Below, piece by piece: positions 1-12,300 of a DNA stretch of 64,000 nt. This DNA comes from Irpex lacteus (Eukaryota > Basidiomycota > Agaricomycetes > Polyporales > Irpicaceae). Location: the NCBI GenBank assembly GCA_001986395.2, contig MQVO02000010.1, positions 682,001-746,000 of the forward strand, given 5' to 3'. Position 1 is the first letter of the stretch. Each line of letters starts with the position of its first letter. Below the pieces are notes generated by a model. That model had not been told where the DNA came from, did not search any database, and saw nothing but the letters and a program-made list of their open reading frames with translations. Position numbers and translations under genes: made by a program.

Positions 1-622
1 CTGCGAGGAGAACGTCCGTGGTGTCAGGTTCAACATCCTCGACGTTACGGTAAGTACCATCGTCGTTGGTTTCCTGATAGCATATACTCATGTTAATATG
101 TTCATTCAACTAGCTACTCAGTGATGCCATCCATCGTGGTGGGGGACAGGTTATCCCTATGTGTCGTCGTGTCTGCTACGCCGCTTGTTTGCTCGCAGAC
201 CCCGGGCTCCTGGAGCCCGTCTACTTGGTTGAGATCCAGTGCACGGAGTCTGTCGTCGGTGGTGTCCACTCTGTGCTTAGTCAGCGTCGTGGTAAGGTCT
301 TCAGCGAGGAGCAGAAGCCCGGAGCCCCCATGCTTACGGTCAAGGCTTACCTGCCCGTTGCTGAGTCGTTCGGCTTCCACGGTGACCTCTATGCCGCCAC
401 CTCTGGTCAAGCATCCCACGATACTGTGTTTGATCACTACGAGTTGATCGATGGATGTAAGTGCATATATTAGTCGGTCTCTGGTGTGTCGATGCTGACG
501 TCGATATTGCAGCTCCTTTGGAGAAGGGTAGCAAGGTAGAGGAACTGGTCAGAAGCATCCGTGTGCTGAAGGGTCTCAAGCCAGACATCCCGTCGCTCGA
601 CACATATTACGATAAGCTCTAA
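1..622 (+). CDS. eEF2: Translation elongation factor 2 (eEF2), C-terminal part, cut by window edge
   Basis: Three exons are visible: 2-49, 114-456 and 513-622, with GT..AG introns of 64 and 56 nt. The joined frame gives the eEF2 domain IV/V signature: FNILDVT, then [38 protein letters not shown], the RGKVF segment, and [15 protein letters not shown] near the end. The final residues are YYDKL, close to the DKL terminus of fungal and animal eEF2. eEF2 is the GTPase that drives ribosomal translocation in the cytosol; the GTP-binding domain and the diphthamide loop lie upstream, outside the window. Intron 2 splits the Ser codon of the DGSPLEKGSK stretch. Codon use is strongly biased, as expected of a highly expressed gene. 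Identity is very secure; only the 5' extent is missing. Confidence 0.96.
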
Positions 623-2113
623 ACGTTAAACTCTGACTGAACATTTGGAGAAGAAGTTTTTATTGTTATTTAAAGCTTGCGCTATTATGGCGTATTCTAC
701 CTTCCCTCTCGCATGTTGTTTGGAGCTTCATGCATGGGCGCACGAGTAATGGTATATCGGAAGTGCGTCATCAGGAAACCTTGGTTCATGTGCGTTATAC
801 TGACGCTCGAAACGGTGATGACCTCTCACACAGTTTACGCCTCCTTTTTCAGTTGCCCTCATCCTCGCTGGCTCTGAGAGACAGATCAAGCTATGTTGCG
901 TGCGCCATTTGATCAGGGCATGGTAGGCAACCTGGACCGTGGGCTACAGCGAACGAAGCCCCATGGTCCGGGCCTTGCGGATAGAAGCTGAAAGAGCATC
1001 TGCACTGCTCACGTCTAGCCGCTATTCAATTTGCTTCACCTTGGCTCAGTGAAGGCAGAGTTACTCTAAGAGTGACGGTGAGGGGATCAGGGCCCTAGTC
1101 ATCCAGACGAAATGTATGTGGGCCTTTCAAGCTTCAAGTTACTCCTGTGCTTGGTATCTTACGACATCGGTATTTCACAGTTGTGCCATATTTCCGACCG
1201 CAGTTGCTGCGAGCTGGTCGGGTCTATATGCTATGGGCCTTATCTGGGCATCGTATGTGCACAGCAAACGTCTGATAGGAGGCTCACCTTGATAAGTGAC
1301 AGAATGCTCGTCAATTTTCTCATGCATCGTTCTCAATGATAATCTAGTGCGTACTTCCCAGAGACGCTTCCTCGGGTCGTAATCCACTAACCTGGACTCG
1401 TGGCTAAAGTAAAGATCGTAAGTAGCTGTGTCAAGTACATGCGGCTCACGGTTTCATTTCGATGTTCGGACGCTCATCGTATTCAATCCATAGGCCTAGG
1501 CGCCACGTGTTCCGTGTATCATACAGTGCAGCTGACAACGTTAACAGGTCCATGCATCTGTCCCTACGGACCCTATTAAGCAAGAGGGAGGCATGAACCG
1601 GGACAACGGTGGCGATAGGCACTCGATACGGACGGGAGCAGCTTATAGGACCTATCTGCATCATGGACCGTTCACATTACATTGTTCCATGCAGTGTTGC
1701 ATGAATGTATGGTACGCAACGTACCGATTGTCTGCAGAATCTGCAATCTTATAGGTATGTGCTACCTCATTACGATTGGTCTGCGTATCTCACAGCTATC
1801 GCCATCGATAATTTCAGTTGATGTCTGTGGCCGACTTGAAGACTCCCCCAGAGCTGGTGGGCATGCGCAATGTCGTTACCGTGAACGCAGTCCAGCACTT
1901 CGGATTGTGTTAAAATTACTGTGAGAACTCGGCTTCAATAGAAGCGTAGTCTGGAATAGCCACCGCTATCAGTGTACCCAATGAGTTCAACGTCGATCCT
2001 TCCCTTTTAATCAGGTGGCGCAACCTCCATATATCTCTTGCGATGGTGTAGCTGACTCCAAATCGAGAAGGTCCTACATCCTGAAGAGACGTTGCGTCCA
2101 CAGCCTCCTCTCC
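623..2113. other. Intergenic, no gene recognised
   Basis: About 1.5 kb between the eEF2 stop and the first F-box-like gene. Only short, uncorrelated ORFs occur on both strands, with no recognisable domain, no splice-linked frame and no tRNA-like arms. The first part must hold the eEF2 3' untranslated region. Confidence 0.6.
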
Positions 2114-4023
2114 ATGGATGACAGAGTTTGGAACCCTTTCAAGTATGTTACACTGCTTCGTGTTCCTTCAATGTTCTCACATTGAGCTGCTGTGTTTGTA
2201 GTATTGACTACGAGGCCGAACTACAGGCGATGAGGGATGAGTGGGCGTGGGTTTCAGCCAAAATCAAAGCAGAAAAGAAGGCGGAAAGACGTGGTGCGTA
2301 GCGTGCTAAGATCGCCATAAGGTAATATGCTGATCACTCACATAGCGGCCTTCATCGAGTCACTTCGCACTCTTGAGCTACCTGCCCCACTCACCAAGGA
2401 CCAGCCGGAGTTGTTGTCGCTGGAGTCATGCCGCCCTGGACGCACTCGACATCGTTATGGGTGGCGTCATATCAAGGTCGACTCCCACACACTGCTTTCC
2501 ACACTGCCCCGAGGCGAGCACCTTCCCAAGTGTGCAAAGGATGTTCCTTCCGAACTCTTCAATAATATCATATGACATGTAAACCATCTTTGCTTAGAGC
2601 TGACCCATGAAGACAACGACATACGACGCTTGGTCAGGCAACTTAGACCGAACCCCGAGAGCCCGGACGACCATCTCTCTTCGCTTAAGGCCTGCTCCCT
2701 CGTCTGTCTACACTGGGCGGTTCAATCACGACAACACATGTATACTGGGTCGGTCCTCTACATTCATTCCAAAGAAGACTTTGAGATCGCCTTCGAGTTT
2801 GCCACACGAGGATGCCCGACGCTTGCTGAAACGACCATACTACGTGCTGTGCCTTGCATCGACGTTCTTCAACGATATGATACTCCGAGATCATTCTATC
2901 ACCTGTTACTCCATCCATTAACTCGACACAAACTCCGCTGCATACGCCTGCAGGGTCCTATTCCAGAACAATTTCCGCGCTGTTTCGTTAATACTCCTCA
3001 CTGGAGGCTTCCTCTCACCCTTATCACCACGCCGTCCTACCCGCGGTTCGTCCACAGCATGGTCTGTGACATCCATTTCCCATCGTTTCGACATATTATC
3101 AAATACATCAAGTACTTCTCGCTCTCACCGGGAAACACATTCAGGGAGATCACCTGGGATAAAGGTGACAGCGACCTCTGGGTTCCTCCTTCGACCAAGT
3201 ATCGAAGCGTGCGCGGCAGAAACCGGACTTTCACCACCGCGTCTTCATGTACCGACAATTCTCAGCTTTGTCTTCAAGCCGCGTTGACCAACCCGCACTG
3301 CATGCTTCTTGCTCTGCCCGCGCCTGAAAGGGATTGGCTCCTGCAGGTAATGCGAGCATACACTGGGTACTATCACCAGACTGACAACGAAATGAAAATA
3401 AACACTTGTAAGTGTTGATCAGTCTGTCTCAATGTCTCCGTCGTTTGCTAACTCTTGTTATTGGACAGGGAAGTTTTATCCGCAGGGTCCCGAGATCCTC
3501 CTGACCATGAATGGATATCAGATGGGTACCAACTCGTCTATGAGCATCTACATGACCAACCCGTATCGAGATGGCGACGATTTCGAAGAGTTCCGCGTGG
3601 AGGGCATTCTAGTGTATATCGAGGACCCGCAGGTTCTGGTCGATTTGGTGGCGCTCAGAAGGCTGCTTATCGCGCATAAATCGCTGCGCGTTGTTTATTT
3701 CGTCTTCAGAGCTCAGTCGATATTATGGTTGATGGTGCGAAAAAGGAACCCTGAAGGCCTTGGCTATCTTCGTAGCGAGCTCCAAATGCAGGGTGAAGGC
3801 GATGGCCCCAAATTTGGTCTCGGCTGCAGAAGATCGAAGTCACTTTCGTACGAAGACTCGAAGATTGACCATATCAAGGGTACTTATATGGACGACGAGA
3901 CGACGTGCTTTGATATGGACCTGGATAAGTTACTACCGACCGGTAAGTCTACCCTTGTAAGCTGTGCTCTGGTGGTCTCGCTAACACAGCTCTTTGCCAG
4001 GTGGGATGACGATGACGCAATGA
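2114..4023 (+). pseudogene. F-box-like protein paralog 1 with an in-frame TGA in the F-box
   Basis: Exons 2114-2142, 2202-2293, 2346-3407, 3469-3942 and 4001-4023 keep one frame (560 codons including the stop) apart from one TGA at 2573-2575, codon 117. The TGA falls inside the F-box itself: VPSELFNNII precedes it and the frame stays open behind it up to CSLVCLHWAV, the second F-box half. Family landmarks shared with the five other copies are present: TPHWRL, FPSFRHIIKYIKYF, ERDWLLQVM, and a C-terminal LLPTG immediately before the last intron. The penultimate and last introns fall at the same sites and phase as in paralogs at 28.7-46.9 kb. No GT donor lies close before the TGA that would splice it out. 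F-box proteins normally dock substrates to SCF ubiquitin ligases. A recent nonsense mutation is the simplest reading; a truncated 116-aa product is possible. Confidence 0.75.
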
Positions 4024-4385
4024 TGTTTGCGTTTCTTGGGCGTGAATAAGGGTGGTTTCCTACCAGTCATCGACTTTCATAAGTAACCGAGCTTTGTCTT
4101 ACACATCGTCGAATAACCTTCTGCCGCTTCTCTTTTACACAGAGGCTAAATCTAACTGTAAAAACATACTTTGGAACATGAGAGATTGGCCATGATAGTA
4201 CAATAGGGACCACAGGTGTCAGCCTGAAAGGTGCCAGGTGTACCAGAAGTTATTCCTTTCTCCCCCGCCACTTGATCAACCCTGTGAACCCCGCTTCTGC
4301 ACCATAATACACATCTATAGTGACTGTCCATCTATTTCAAAACAACATCCTACATCATCTGCACCCCATAACATACACACACCAG
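4024..4385. other. Convergent intergenic region
   Basis: The 362 bp between the F-box-like gene (+) and the 3' end of the WDR48-like gene (-) should contain both 3' untranslated regions. No further gene is seen. Confidence 0.5.
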
Positions 4386-7300
4386 CTACAACACTCCAGG
4401 CGACGCCACAGCCTTGCGTCGATAGTACATAACAAGCTCCCCAGACGACCGCCACACAAATTGCCTCACAGCCGCCAACGTCATATCCAAGGGCAACACC
4501 ATCCCGTCGCAGAGAATCTCGTACTGCTCTTCGGCTCTCACCGAAACTGAGTCGTTCCGAGCGACGGACTTGAGAGAGCGTGCGTCGAGAGAGGAGCGGG
4601 GCGTGTTAGCTGCTGTTGTTGGTCGTGAGGTTGGTGAATTTGCGAGTTTGTCTAGTTTGTCTTGGACCTGTACGATAGGCCGAGTGAGTATATACACAGA
4701 AACGATCTAGGAGAGTACGTACGTGCTGCGTGAGCTTCCTCACCCGTAAGAACCGGCTCGCAGTAAGCTTCGACTGTGCACTACAGCGCATAACCGTCAG
4801 CCTCGCGTAAAAACGAACAGTGCTAAAGACACTCACGTATTGAGCAACTCGGGCAATGGCTCCTCGTTCGAATCCTTGCTCTTCCAAGGCAACAACACGA
4901 AACTGATCTTCACAGTCGGCACAGACGGTATCTTATTCACCAACAAGTACTCGAGCAGCCAGAACGGCATCACCTCCTCGAGCACCCTCGCGTCTTGTCC
5001 CGTACTCGAGACCTGTCCTCGATAGAGTATCCGCCACCCAGAGCCTGAAGGTGCTTCTTCCGAGATGAGGAGGGACATGTGTGGGGGAAGGCTGAGCGTT
5101 GGAGCCTCGTTCGACATGGGCGGGGTGAACGGACCCGCGAGGAGAGTCTGCACGGGTGTCTTGGGCGGTGGTAGTATATTATCCTGCAATATAATTAGTC
5201 TTGTCCGCATTCAAAGTGAAGACGATGAGAATCACTCACATTAACACCCACAACCTCACTCCCCTGACTCCCAATAACAACCCCAGAACCCTCTGTCGCA
5301 TGCCTCCTCGTCCCCTTCCCGAACGCCTTCAACCGCCCCATCAGTCCTCCACCAGGCGTAGTCGGCGTCTGCGGAACCCCCGACCCAGCAGAAGCAGGAT
5401 CTCCAGGCTTAGGCGTTCCCCATCCCGAGAAGTCGTCTGGCGTAGTCGGCACGGCAGGCGTCGGCGTAGACGTTGATACAGACGGTCGTCTTGCACGCAG
5501 GGAGAAGTAGTCGCTTGTTCGATTGCCGTTGGTGCCGTTCTCGGCTGTCCCAGGACGTCGTTGCGGGATAGGCATCGGGGTCGTTTCTGTACTGAGGGGG
5601 GACTGTGGGATGGGAGAGAGGGCCGAGTCTCGGACGCTGGAGGAGGCGAGGGGGATCATAGGCGTGAGGAGGGGTGAGGAGCGGACGGAGGGCGGTGCGA
5701 CTGTGGGCGCGACGGCGGGTATCATGTTTGTGGAGGAGACTATGGTGGATGACTTTGATATTTGTGGTGAACATCGAGTTGGGTCTGAGGGTGATCGTGC
5801 GTGCGTTCGGTCAGGAGGGGAGGAAGAGGAGAGGTCAATGTGGTGCGGGGCGTTGGGTCTGTGGGATCGTTGGCTGTGTCCGTCTGTGCTCGCAGAGTCG
5901 CGATTGCGTTTCGTCGCGGCGCGGTGTTGGTCCCTGATGAAATGTATGAACAGATTTCGTAGAACCCACTTCCCGACGTTTACTGCAAACGAACCTGTCA
6001 GTGCACTACATAACATAACGGAAAACGAGAACAAAGACGTACTTCGTGCTTCATCGCTAAAATGCCTCTCAGCCCCAAAGCCCGCCTCATCAGCATAAAC
6101 CTCCGCCTCAAAACACCTCTCCCCAAGATGCACACTCAACAATCCCGTCTTCGTATCCACGCTCGCCCACGTAGCAACAACCGCCTCGCCCTCAATCCTC
6201 TCCTTCACAATATCCAGCGCCTCCCTCGGACTCCTCTGTCCCTCACACTCCCCTCCATCCGTGCTCCCACCGCGGCAGTCGTTGCTGGCTGCTTCGGCGA
6301 CGTCCTCACGATTGAACCGACCTACGCAGACACCGCGTACGACGTCCCAGACGCCTACCTCTCCTCGCAAGTCTACTGTCACGGCGTGCACGCGGTCGTT
6401 CAGGAGCCCACAGCGGACGAGCCCGTAGTCGCCGATGATGACTTCGTCGGGGGTGGTGTAGAGCGGTACGGCGTCTTGTGCCATGTCGCGGTCTTCGAAG
6501 GAGGCGCGTCGGGAGGTGTGCAGGGCGTGGATGGTCGGGTCTCTGTCCCTGTAGAAGGATTCGGAGGGGATGGGTGAGGTCGTTCGGGGAATCATGTTGT
6601 TGGTGTTAGTGTTGGTGGTGGGAGTGTTGGACGTCTGCTGGAAGACGGAACCCAAGGGCGATCGCACGGGTGCTGTTACCCTTGGTACAGAGGCGATACT
6701 CGCTGCGCTGTACAACGTCGCGATCTCCGGGTCACGGCCTCTCCACGACATACCGAACCCTCCTCCGCCACCACCAGCACTACCGAAGCCCCCACCCTCG
6801 TTCGCCGAGGTCAGCTTGACAAGGCTCTCGAAAGGAATGCCGTACCACGTCTCTTCGCCTTCCCTATCCCTATCTCGAGAGGAATTCCGACGAGTAGGTG
6901 GGCCAGGGGAGATGGAAGTCGTCGACTGACGAGATTGGCGGGTTTGGGATTGGGATTGACGGTGTTCAGAAGCAGGCGAGTCAACGGCCGAGTACGAGTA
7001 TCCGTCTTCGTCAGCGGACGCATATGTCGCGTGCACGGGGGAAGTCGACAATGGTTGAGACTGATCGAGCCTCGTCGCCCGTCTCCCAGGTACGCGCCAC
7101 CTCTTCACACTCGAACTCCCCGTCGCCGTCCAGACCAAATTATCATCCATCGCCACAATCTTATTAACCCCGTCCGTCGACGACGAATGCGAGTGTTGGT
7201 CCGAATCTTGTAGGAGGACGACACATTCGCCTTCGGCGACGTCTGTGCAGCCTTCGACGTCGACGCGGCAGACGATGCCGGAGCGGTCGCCGGAGTAGAA

Positions 7301-9003
7301 GATCTCGAGGGAGGGATGGGTTGAGTGGAGGGACCAGACGGAGTCTGCGTGGTGGGTGAATGTGTGCAGGCATTTTTGGGTTGTGAGGGACCATAGTTTG
7401 ATTGATGCTGTGTGTGAAGCGTGTGTAGTTAGCATACAACTACGATGTGTTATGACGATATAGGTTAAAGTCCACGTACCGTCCGCAGAACCTGTAAGCA
7501 GCTAATAACCAAGTCAGTCAATGTTCAACGTTCAATCTCCTCCACACCGCCAATACCAACGCCAAAACACGCTATACCACGTCCAGAACCAACACATAAA
7601 CACAACAAAACACGCCCACTCACATACTTTGCATCCTCCGACACCAAAATAGCCCTAATATTATCCGTATGCCCCACCAACTTCCCAATCCTCTTCCCGC
7701 TCCTGGGGTCCCACATCCTCACAACCCGTTCCGGCGAGCCGCTAGCTATGAGCATGCCATACGGGTCCGCCGCAAGCGCGTACACACTTGATTTCGCCGA
7801 CGACGACGAAGTGTTGATTAATGAGGAGGAAGGGGCGGCAGAGGAGGGAGCGGAGGGAGAGGTGGAGGAGGAGGAGGGGATTGGGAGGGAGGAGGAGAGG
7901 GAGGAGGAGGGTGGGTGGAGGGTTATTAGGGGGGATTGGGATGTGCGGGTTGGGTCCCAGAGTTTGATTGTGCGGTCGAAGGAGCCGGAGGCTATCCATT
8001 GGCGGTCGCGACTGGTGTAGAGTTATGTAGAGTTAGTGGGGGTTGTGTGAGGATGTGCTCGTGTATTTGATGTAGGTGCGTGTGATGTTAAGGGTGGTAT
8101 AAAGTTAAGGAGCGACGTACCATTGAGTGAGACATCGCGCGTAGTCTGCGTGTGTGCCAATCGTGACGGGATCTGTGGGTATGGTAGAGTGGGGAGACCA
8201 GGCTTTGACGGTACCGTCAGACGAAGCCGACACAACTGCAAGAAGTGATCAGAACATTGCGCATGTAGACGGGTCATCAGAGTACCCACCAGTCTGATTA
8301 TAGTTGCACAACAGCAGATCATTAACCCAATCAGTATGCGCCTGCACACTCTGCCTAAACCGCGACGTCTACATAGTAGCTTGCGATTAGAGAAACCGGA
8401 AGATGACATTAGAGCTTAGAAACCTGCCTTGCCTGGTGTGAACAGATCCATATCAGTCTCCCACTGCTCTTCATACGGTATCTCCGTAGGATTCACATTC
8501 ACCCGTCGCCTCCTCAGTCTTCCAGTACTATCCTGCACGTCTCCCAGGATATCGCCGTCGCTCCTGTACTCCTCGTCCTCCGTCTCCTCCTCGATGATAT
8601 CGTCCGCCCAGCCTGTCATGATCTCCCACCGGCCCACCGTGCGCCTCATCTCGCTGCTCTCAGGAACGCCGTACCGTCGCTCTCGTTTCTTGAGCGATAT
8701 GCCGAGGTCCCAGGAGAGCACCAATCCATCTCGTCCGCCGGTGTAGAGGATGCCTTCCGGGGTGTCACGACCGAGGAGTTGGGTGGATGTGTCGAGTGCG
8801 AGACAGGACACGCCGAGGCGGTGACGTGGGTGTGGTGGGAGCTGTGGGGGTACATCGCTGAGGTCGTCGGTAGAGGGATGGGGGAGGAGGAGGGGACCAG
8901 TTGCGCCGTTGCGGGGTGCGCCTTGGGGCGGGAGCTTGAGGCGGGGTACGGGCGTCGAGGGCGGGGGTATGATGTAGCTCACGCGCCGGCGAGCAGGGGC
9001 CAT
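4386..9003 (-). CDS. WDR48: WDR48/UAF1-type WD40 repeat protein, copy A
   Basis: Ten exons on the minus strand: 9003-8428, 8368-8290, 8235-8121, 8011-7624, 7501-7480, 7407-6043, 5982-5240, 5183-4837, 4780-4723, 4667-4386. They sum to 3399 nt, 1132 residues. The ATG is MAPARRR. WD repeats follow: [108 protein letters not shown] and [17 protein letters not shown] Ser/Pro-rich middle comes next, then the C-terminal UAF1 region with [43 protein letters not shown] and [17 protein letters not shown], the SUMO-like end of this family. Known role: WD40 activator of USP1/12/46-type deubiquitinases (fission yeast Bun107 with Ubp9). A candidate partner protease starts 298 bp away, divergently. Intron 1 needs a GC donor (AAG|GCAGGT) to stay in frame. 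Confidence 0.92.
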
Positions 9004-9301
9004 CGCAGCCAACAAGTCGCTCTACTCGTCGAATATAACGACGAGCTCGGGAGATTGCACGATGAGCAACGAAGAGATTGTTTGGCAGGTGGTGGCAATT
9101 GAGTTTGAGAAGAGAAGCGTTCATCGAATCAGGTACACATGCCCCGGGTACACCGTGCCGACCACCCCGGCTAGGCACACTTCGGCGTCTGCATCGCTCA
9201 CCTCCTCCATCCTATCGACACCTCCAACCACCCGCCATCAACGTCCTCCATACTCTCTAGGTCGACTGTCGGTGCAGACAGACTGCCTATCATTCTGAGT
9301 T
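9004..9301. promoter_or_regulatory. Shared bidirectional promoter of WDR48-like and USP genes
   Basis: The 298 bp separate the two start codons (9003 on minus, 9302 on plus), so both promoters and both 5' leaders must lie here. No ORF with a family match is present. A joint regulatory role is inferred from geometry alone; no specific transcription-factor site could be assigned. Confidence 0.6.
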
Positions 9302-12300
9302 ATGAAGAAATGGGGCATCTTTGGGAGCGGGGCGACGCCGACTCCCAATGTCGGTGCTCCTGGTGTTACCGGGGCTCAAGAACCCGACCCGCTGCCTGTC
9401 GTCACCGCTGCAGATGCAAAGATGTTTGGCCTCGAGAATGTGAGTAGAGTGTCTATGGTATACGATCGTGGTTTGACGTCTGACATATCGACTAGTTTGG
9501 TAACACTTGGTACGCTATCTTTGCCTCTGCTATACTACTGCTGCGCCAAGCCAAGCCTGCTCGGCGGACATCGCTCTGTCTCTGCAAGTTGCACTTTCGC
9601 AGGAATAGCGAACTCTATCACACCTCTCAACCTTCGACTCTTCTCCGAGACCTTTGTCTCTTACCTTTACCGTCAGTGCCCGCCTAGTATTATGACATGA
9701 CTAATCAATGTTTACAGCTACGCCAACTCCGTCCTGCAAGCCCTCTACTTCTGCGCCCCCTTCCGGGACCTACTCGTCCAATACCCAGACGCCTCCCAAC
9801 CAGACCTCACCCTCACCACCTCCTCTTCCCCCTCTCCTCCTCCACTAACATCCCCGCCAACCTCCCCACCACAACCTCACACCCGTCCACCAAAACCCTC
9901 CCGCAAATACTCCCTCTCCGAGCCCCCCACCTCCCCACCAACCCTCTCTTCTCCCCTTCCCACATCCTCCTCCTCAAATCAACCAGCCACAGGAATACCC
10001 ACATCCCCACCAACCCTCCTCTCCGCCCTGCGCTCCCTCTACCTCCACATCTCCCGCAACCCCCTCGAAAAAGGCACCGTCGCCCCGCGCGCGTTCATCG
10101 ACAAGCTCAAGGAACTGAACGAGCTGTTTCGGTCGACTATGCATCAGGATGCGCATGAGTTTTTGAATTATTTGCTGAATCAGATCGTCGAGGAGATGGA
10201 TGAGATGAGGAAGAGGGGGTTGGATGCGCAAGTGCAATCCAGTGGGGGTGGGAGGGTGAATGGGAGTGCGAATGGGGTGATTGGGGGTGGAGATGGGAAC
10301 GAAGATCGTAAGTCTCGTGTTAATCTAATCGTCTATCGAACCGTCCACGCCTAATAATGATATCAAACTCTAACGCCTCTCACACCCAACAGTATCATCC
10401 TCCATAACCTCCCTCACCCCTTCCCTGCCCCCTGCCTCCCACCCTCCTCCATCCCACCCCTCCCAACCACAACCCCAACCCCACCCTCCTCCATCCCTTC
10501 CCTCCCAAACAACCGCCCACCCGCCCACAAACGCCTCAACAGCATTCATCCAATCCACCCTCGTCCACCTCCTCTTCGAAGGCACCCTCACCTCCGAAAC
10601 CCGCTGCCTCACCTGCGAGACCGTCTCCTCCCGTGACGAGTCCTTCTTAGATTTGAGTATCGATATAGAGCAGAATAGCAGCGTGACGGCGTGTTTGAGG
10701 GGCTTTAGTGCGAGCGAGATGCTCTGTCAGAGGAATAAGTTTTTTTGTGATGCTTGTTGTGATTTGCAGGAGGCTGAGAAACGGTGCGTGTCCTTGCTCT
10801 TCCTCCCTCTACCCCTCTACCCCCTCTCCCTCCTCTTACTTAACCACTCACTAACAACGCTCCTCCAGAATGAAAATAAAAAAACTCCCCAACATCCTCG
10901 CCCTCCACCTCAAACGCTTCAAATACCAAGAAGACCTCGGCAAATACATCAAGCTCGCCTACCGCGTCGCCTTCCCTCTCGAGTTGCGGCTGTTCAATAC
11001 TGCGGATGGGACGAGCAACCCCGATCGGCTGTATGAGCTTTTTGCTATTGTTGTGCATATTGGGAGGTGCGTGTGTGGTTTTATGATTTCGGATTTGTGG
11101 TGTTGGATTGTTCTGGTTGTCGAGCTTTTGCGGGTCATTCCTCTTCTTATTCTTTCACCATCCTCGCCCTTACCCCATCTCTCGCCTTTCGCGTCTCACC
11201 TCACCCATCTTGTCAGTTCCGACCGTACTCTCCATCTCCTCTCGCCTCGCCCCTCCCATATCCCACCCCTTACACCCACTCATTCCTCCCGTCTCTCCCC
11301 TTTGATTTGCTTCTCTCGTCCCTCTCGCCTGTCATCTCCGTCTTTCGCTTCCACTTCTCCTCTCACTCTCGTTGCTCGCCTTCACCTCTCGCTCCACACA
11401 TTCTTCGTATCTCACTTCACCTCTCTCGCCTTCCACGTCCTACCGCACTCTCCATCTCACTACAAGTATTCTTCGTATCTCACCTCACTCCTCCCATGTC
11501 TCACCCCTTACACCCACCCATTCCACCCATTTCTTCCCCCTGATATGCTTCTTTCCCTTTTTTGCTCCTCTCTTTCATTCCCGCCTCCGCTTCTCCCATC
11601 CTCGTCCCAACCCTCCACCTCTTGTATCTCGCCCCACATATCCTTCGTATCTCACGTCACCTCTCTCTACTCCTCACTTTCTTCCTCTGATACCCACCCA
11701 TTCCTCTCGTCTTTCTTCTCTGATCATAACGCTAACTCAAATCTCTGATACTACAGCGGCCCACACCACGGACACTACGTCTCCATCGTCAAAGCGCGCG
11801 GCGGGACATGGTACCTCTTCGACGACGAGAAGATCGACGCGATCAAGGAGACGGACATACCGAGGTATTTCGGAGACTCAAACGCGGGCTCTGCGTATGT
11901 GCTGTATTACCAGGCGGCCGATTTGGATTATGGCGCTTTGGGCCTGAGGACAGAGGATAAGCCGAAGTCTGAGGGAGAGTCGAGAAGGCAAAGAGAAGGT
12001 AGCGAAGACAAGGTCGAGGAGACGATTGGTGAAGAGAAGGAGGGCGAGGAGGATGTGTCAGTACCGTCGTCGACGCCAGCCTCGACGTCGAGTCCCCTCC
12101 CCATTCCTCGTCCGCTTCCGCACCCGCCAGGTCTCCCCGTCCAAAACCACACCCAATCGTCGACGGAGCAGATCCCACAGCCGCCTTCTACTCCCACCAA
12201 ACCGAAGAGAAAGGCGTCTCTTAAGATCAATATGACCAGATCGCCTGAATTGGCACCGTCTAATTCTACGTCTACCGCCGGTAATACATCAACCTCCTCT

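Noticed and set aside
2573..2575. TGA in F-box-like gene 1 as selenocysteine or as part of an intron
   Set aside because: Selenocysteine is not expected in this lineage, and no suitable donor precedes the TGA that would keep the F-box and the frame.
5523..6577. Plus-strand ORFs across the WDR48 copy A gene
   Set aside because: They lie antisense to exons 6 and 7, which are conserved in copy B with silent changes; the plus frames have no such support.
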